64,000 nucleotides of DNA. Source: Mucilaginibacter glaciei. Lineage in GTDB: Bacteria > Bacteroidota > Bacteroidia > Sphingobacteriales > Sphingobacteriaceae. Under the pieces are notes generated by a model. That model worked only from the letters and a program-made list of their open reading frames with translations. It did not search any database and was not told the DNA's origin. The translations under genes were made by a program, and so were the position numbers. The stretch spans positions 62,001 through 126,000 of the forward strand of contig NZ_JACWMX010000010.1 in assembly GCF_014773245.1 (NCBI RefSeq), given 5' to 3'. Shown piece after piece: positions 60,483 to 64,000 of this stretch. Position 1 is the first letter of the stretch, and the number at the start of each line of letters is the position of its first letter.

Positions 60483-60782
60483 ATGGATCAGGTAGAGATA
60501 TTTAAGGCCCTCTCCAATAAAGCGAGACTGCAAATTTTAAATTGGTTAAAAGACCCGGAAGTGCACTTTCCGGAGCAGGCCGAAGCCGGGTTTGCTAATG
60601 GCGTATGCGTTGGCCGCATCCAAGAAAAAGTTGGCCTTACCCAATCTACCGTATCAGAATATTTAACCAGCCTGCAGCGCGCCGGATTGATCACTGCGAC
60701 GCGTACTGGGCAGTGGACTTATTACAAACGTAACGAAGAAACCTTCGCGGCGTTAAGCAAACTCATCCAAACAGACATTTAA
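60483..60782 (+). CDS. ArsR-family transcriptional regulator
   Basis: From ATG 60483 the protein has ~99 residues with a winged helix: FKALSNKARLQILNWL, the recognition helix region LTQSTVSEYLTSLQRAGLI and the wing TRTGQWTYYKRN. One or two Cys (GVCVG) could bind metal but no full arsenic site is clear. The operator inverted repeat overlaps the promoter just upstream, and the earlier in-frame start at 60447 would put the operator inside the gene. It is 12 bases from the flavin oxidoreductase gene and probably controls it. Confidence 0.88.
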   Translation: MDQVEIFKALSNKARLQILNWLKDPEVHFPEQAEAGFANGVCVGRIQEKVGLTQSTVSEYLTSLQRAGLITATRTGQWTYYKRNEETFAALSKLIQTDI

Positions 60783-60794
60783 TTAAAGAACTTT

Positions 60795-61898
60795 ATGAAT
60801 ACAGATAGCTTATTCAAGCCATTTAGCTTGAAATCATTAAAGATAAAAAACCGCATCGTGATGGCACCCATGACGCGTTCGTTTTCGCCCAACGGTGTGC
60901 CAACAGCCGATGTTGCCGCTTATTATCGTAAACGCGCCGAAGGAGAAGTTGGGCTGATCCTTTCAGAAGGTACAGTAATTAACCGGCCGTCATCATCAAA
61001 CGATGCCAGCGTACCGCACTTTTACGGTACCAACGCGTTAAGCGGATGGGAAAACGTAATAGATAGCGTACACAGCGAAGGTGGTGCTATGGGCCCGCAG
61101 ATATGGCACATGGGTGTAATGAACAATCATCAGTCGGGCTGGTTGCCGCCTGTGCCGTTTGAAGGCCCGTCGGGCATCAATAAATTGGGCACAGATCCCG
61201 GTCGTACGATGACAGACTCCGATATTGCCGATACCATTGCTTCTTTTGGGCAGGCCGCTGCAGATGCCAAGGCTTTAGGTTTTGATTGTGTAGAGATCCA
61301 CGGTGCGCACGGTTACCTGATAGACCAGTTCTTTTGGGATGAAACCAATCAGCGTAGCGATATTTATGGCGGTAAAATTTTGGCCGAGCGTAGCCGCTTT
61401 GCTATAGAAGTAATTAAAGAAGTACGTAAACGTGTTGGTGAAGATTTCGCAGTGATCATCCGCTTGTCGCAATTTAAACCATCTGCTTACGATTATAAAA
61501 TGGCGAAAAATGGACAGGAAATGGAAGCCTGGTTAACGCCACTGGCCGATGCAGGAGTAGATATTTTCCATTGTTCACAACGCCGTTTCTGGGAGCCCGA
61601 ATTTGCCGATAGCGATCTTAACTTTGCAGGCTGGGCTAAAAAGGTAACTGGCAAGCCCACAATTACCGTAGGTTCGGTTGGCTTATCAGGCGATTTCTTT
61701 GGCGCGTTTGCCGGCGAAAGCTCGCAGCCAAGTTCATTAGATGAACTGATGAGGCGTTTTGACCGTGGCGATTTCGACCTGGTTGGCGTAGGCAGGGCAC
61801 TCCTGTCAGATCCGCTTTGGGTGCAGAAAACCCGCGAAGGTCATACAAACGAATTAAAAGGCTTTACCGCCGCCGCCCTTGGCGAACTGGTGGTATAA
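60795..61898 (+). CDS. NADH:flavin oxidoreductase (Old Yellow Enzyme family)
   Basis: The 367-residue protein is an alpha/beta barrel with KNRIVMAPMTRSFS, IWHMGVMN, EIHGAHGYLIDQFF, QRSDIYGG, a late GSVGLSGDF and DLVGVGRALLSDP, the OYE-type FMN and substrate positions. OYEs reduce activated double bonds such as enones and nitroesters with NAD(P)H. It is in an operon with an ArsR-type regulator, so it may be induced by electrophiles. It ends with a perfect terminator. Confidence 0.93.
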   Translation: MNTDSLFKPFSLKSLKIKNRIVMAPMTRSFSPNGVPTADVAAYYRKRAEGEVGLILSEGTVINRPSSSNDASVPHFYGTNALSGWENVIDSVHSEGGAMGPQIWHMGVMNNHQSGWLPPVPFEGPSGINKLGTDPGRTMTDSDIADTIASFGQAAADAKALGFDCVEIHGAHGYLIDQFFWDETNQRSDIYGGKILAERSRFAIEVIKEVRKRVGEDFAVIIRLSQFKPSAYDYKMAKNGQEMEAWLTPLADAGVDIFHCSQRRFWEPEFADSDLNFAGWAKKVTGKPTITVGSVGLSGDFFGAFAGESSQPSSLDELMRRFDRGDFDLVGVGRALLSDPLWVQKTREGHTNELKGFTAAALGELVV

Positions 61899-61902
61899 TT
61901 GC

Positions 61903-61942
61903 AAACAAAACGGGCCTGCTTTAAAGGCGGCCCGTTTTGTTT
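61903..61942. terminator. Bidirectional rho-independent terminator
   Basis: A perfect 14-bp stem, AAACAAAACGGGCC (61903-61916) and its complement (61929-61942), lies between the OYE gene and the convergent regulator gene, which ends at 61960. T-runs are available in both directions. Confidence 0.85.
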
Positions 61943-61959
61943 AGCTTTCAGCACTTCCA

Positions 61960-62616
61960 TTACATATCTATCAGCACGCTCTCCCCAAATTTTGAGGAAA
62001 CGGTTTTGTGCTCGCCGCCATCGATACTAATCACCAGCGACCCATCGAATGGGATCTTTTCTATCAATTGAATTTTTGTACCGATGCTGATATCAAGCTT
62101 CTGCAAGTATTGCAGGAATGAACTTGTAGTATCTTTTACTGCTGCTACGCGGCAGTGACCGCCCGCTTTTAAATCGGCCAGTGTGATTGAAGAGCGTTTG
62201 GCCATTTTACCATTGGCTTTAGGTATGGGGTCGCCATGCGGGTCGTACTCCGGGAAGCCCAGGAATTTGTCCAGTCTGTCGGCCAGGGTAGCATCCTTAA
62301 TATGCTCCATTTCCTCGGCAATATCATGGATCTCATCCCAGTGATACCCCAGTTTTTCTAATAGAAATACCTCCCACAAACGGTGGCGGCGAACGATAAG
62401 TGTCGCATCTTTTTGCCCCTGCGCGGTCAGTTCCACACCTTTCTTTTTATCGTAATTGATCAATTGCTTCTCCGTCAGCTTACGGATCATATCCACAACC
62501 GATGCAGGGTTGTTCCCTAAAGATTCGGCAATGGCGGTTGGCGTTATCTTTTGCCCCTTATCCTGCCAAAGGCGGTAAATACATTTCAGGTAGTTCTCTT
62601 CAGATAAAGTATGCAT
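61960..62616 (-). CDS. DtxR/MntR-family metal-dependent regulator
   Basis: From ATG 62616 (MHTLSEENYLKCIYRL) the ~218-residue protein has the N-terminal winged HTH (TPTAIAESLGNNPASVVDMI, then a wing), a dimerisation region with EEMEHIKDATLADRLD carrying metal-type His/Glu, and a C-terminal FeoA/SH3-like domain (IPFDGSLVISIDGGEH). It should repress metal uptake in response to Mn or Fe. Its ORF could extend to 62637, but a -7 element on the minus strand (62635-62642) makes 62616 more likely. A divergent TonB receptor is the obvious target. Confidence 0.92.
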   Translation of the reverse strand: MHTLSEENYLKCIYRLWQDKGQKITPTAIAESLGNNPASVVDMIRKLTEKQLINYDKKKGVELTAQGQKDATLIVRRHRLWEVFLLEKLGYHWDEIHDIAEEMEHIKDATLADRLDKFLGFPEYDPHGDPIPKANGKMAKRSSITLADLKAGGHCRVAAVKDTTSSFLQYLQKLDISIGTKIQLIEKIPFDGSLVISIDGGEHKTVSSKFGESVLIDM

Positions 62617-62661
62617 ATGTTTTATTGGGCTATACAAACATAATCAAAAAAACCATTTTAA

Positions 62662-62691
62662 AAATAAAATTAGTCAAGACTAATTTTATTT
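62662..62691. promoter_or_regulatory. 30-base palindrome, probable DtxR/MntR operator
   Basis: AATAAAATTAGTC and GACTAATTTTATT are perfect reverse complements around a two-base AA centre (62662-62691, 14-base arms). It lies between the divergent regulator and TonB-receptor genes. TACGTTTG (62716-62723) with TTG (62694-62696) gives a receptor promoter just downstream, and the palindrome covers the -33 zone of the regulator's own promoter. Confidence 0.65.
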
Positions 62692-62739
62692 AATTGTTTA
62701 ATTAAATTTTATTTATACGTTTGCGCAAATTAAATATCT

Positions 62740-64000
62740 ATGCGTTTAGCAATACTTTCTATATTACTACTTACCTCACTGCGGGTTATGGCGCAAAAAG
62801 GTTCATTGACAGGTAAAGTCACTGTTAACAATAACCCACTGGCGTACGCCACAGTAATACTTAACGGCACCAAACACGGCACCACTACTGACCAGCAGGG
62901 CCGGTACGAGATCAAAAATATTACCCCCGGCGATTACCTGGCGGTATGCTCCAGCGTAGGGCACATCACCGATAAAATCAAGGTTTCCATAACTGATAAA
63001 GCACCCGCCATTCTGAACATCGACCTTAAAGAAAGCAGCTCCAAATTGAGCGAGGTGGTGGTAACCGGGGTGTCGCGCGCTACAGAACTGCGTAGCAACC
63101 CCGTGCCCATTGTGGTGCTTACCAAAAAGGAAATAGACCAAAACGTAAACAATAATATCATCGATGCCATTGTAAAAGGCATCCCCGGTGTAACAGCAGT
63201 TACTACGGGCCCAAATATTTCTAAACCTTTTATTCGCGGGCTGGGCTATAACCGGGTGCTGACTTTATATGACGGCATCCGCCAGGAAGGCCAGCAATGG
63301 GGCGACGAGCATGGTATTGAGATTGACCAATACGGCATTTCGCGCGCTGAAGTGATCAAAGGCCCGGCAAGTTTAACCTACGGGTCTGATGCGTTGGCGG
63401 GCGTTATCAACCTGATCCCTTATATACCGAATGGGGCAGATGGTAAATTAAACGGCGATATCATCACAGATTATCATAACAATAACGGGCTGGTTGGTTC
63501 GTCGTTGGGCTTATCTTACAAAACCGGCGACTGGAAGTACGCTTTTCGTGCTACGGGTAAAATGGCGCATAATTACCGTAATAAAATTGACGGGCCGGTT
63601 TATAACACCTCATTTCAGGAATACGTTTTGTCGGGTATGACCCGGATTGATAAAAAATGGGGGTATTCGCAATTTATAGGCACCACTTATAATAATAAAC
63701 AGGAAATTCCGGATGGCAGCCGCGATTCACTTACCCGCCGGTTTACCGTACAGGTTGCCGAAGCGCCTAATGACAATATTAAAAACCGTCCCTTGGCTTC
63801 TGACGACTATTTAAACTCGTATGGCGTTACGCCTTTGCATCAGCATATTCAGCATTACCGGCTTTATAATAAAACCGAAGTTAAGCTGGGGGATGGCTTG
63901 CTTAACACGGCTTTGGGCTGGCAGCAAAGCGTAAGGCGGGAGTATAACCATCCTACCTTGCCGCAGCAAGCGGGTTTGTTTGTTACGCTGAATACGTTAA
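62740..64000 (+). CDS. TonB-dependent receptor (3' end outside window)
   Basis: The ATG at 62740 opens a frame that stays open to the window end (~420 residues). The signal peptide (LAILSILLLTSLRVMAQ) is followed by a CarboxypepD_reg-like domain (GSLTGKVTVNNNPLAYATV, TTDQQGRYEIKNI), then the plug (LSEVVVTGVSRATELRSNP, SRAEVIKGPASLTYGSDALAGVI). Such receptors import siderophores, vitamins or glycans in Bacteroidota. The adjacent DtxR-type regulator and its palindrome suggest iron or manganese control. The barrel is incomplete here. Confidence 0.93.
   Translation, partial: MRLAILSILLLTSLRVMAQKGSLTGKVTVNNNPLAYATVILNGTKHGTTTDQQGRYEIKNITPGDYLAVCSSVGHITDKIKVSITDKAPAILNIDLKESSSKLSEVVVTGVSRATELRSNPVPIVVLTKKEIDQNVNNNIIDAIVKGIPGVTAVTTGPNISKPFIRGLGYNRVLTLYDGIRQEGQQWGDEHGIEIDQYGISRAEVIKGPASLTYGSDALAGVINLIPYIPNGADGKLNGDIITDYHNNNGLVGSSLGLSYKTGDWKYAFRATGKMAHNYRNKIDGPVYNTSFQEYVLSGMTRIDKKWGYSQFIGTTYNNKQEIPDGSRDSLTRRFTVQVAEAPNDNIKNRPLASDDYLNSYGVTPLHQHIQHYRLYNKTEVKLGDGLLNTALGWQQSVRREYNHPTLPQQAGLFVTLNTL

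Noticed and set aside
1..64000. CRISPR arrays, tRNA and rRNA genes, transposases
   Set aside because: No regularly spaced repeats, cloverleaf-like sequence, conserved rRNA stretches or transposase motifs were seen on either strand.

Overview
The window looks like a chromosome segment of a Sphingobacteriaceae-type Bacteroidota, most like Mucilaginibacter or Pedobacter. The reasons are gldD next to aroE, a TonB-dependent receptor with a CarboxypepD_reg-like N-terminus, promoters with TAnnTTTG -7 elements, weak Shine-Dalgarno sequences, an Anbu/ATP-grasp/alpha-E/transglutaminase operon and common Bacteroidota intergenic repeats. The genus is an inference. I saw no rRNA, tRNA, CRISPR array or transposase.

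About 1-25,700 is a dense conflict/defence island of four modules. (A) 1-8,289: two opposed operons. The rightward one holds a partial large protein, a PAPS-reductase/DndC-like protein, a DUF262 protein and a SIR2-like protein. The leftward one holds a GHKL ATPase, a GIY-YIG nuclease and a DGQHR (DndB-like) protein. (B) 8,969-19,487: a tightly packed operon of a trypsin-like protease, a trypsin-like protease fused to a P-loop ATPase, and a 1063-residue STAND NTPase. It converges on a 1410-residue sacsin-like GHKL protein with a DUF3883 nuclease-like end. (C) 19,857-21,459: a hipBA toxin-antitoxin pair with an operator palindrome over its promoter. (D) 21,792-25,662: a NACHT NTPase with an HsdR-like nuclease N-terminus, then a truncated HNH-like gene that seems to mark the island edge.

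25,884-39,534 is chromosomal backbone with two unusual inserts. The first is a four-gene leftward operon (32,494-28,176): a photoactive-yellow-protein-like PAS protein that keeps the chromophore cysteine, two histidine-kinase-type proteins, and a short AMP-dependent ligase with a carrier-like N-terminus. I read it as a light-sensing operon that may carry its own chromophore-activating enzyme. The second is the remains of contractile-injection-system genes: a gp19-like tube gene and a DUF4157/CIS-tube fusion, each broken by one frameshift and lying either side of a lipocalin gene.

39,906-64,000 is ordinary backbone: a lipoprotein, a class C beta-lactamase-like hydrolase, polysaccharide genes, the five-gene Anbu peptide-metabolism operon, a TPR hybrid histidine kinase, aroE-gldD, a metallo-hydrolase, an FtsX-type permease, rbfA, an M23 peptidase, pdhB, an ArsR regulator with an Old Yellow Enzyme gene, a DtxR/MntR-type regulator and a divergent TonB receptor that runs off the right end. 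Operator palindromes are visible at hipBA, the ArsR gene and the DtxR gene.
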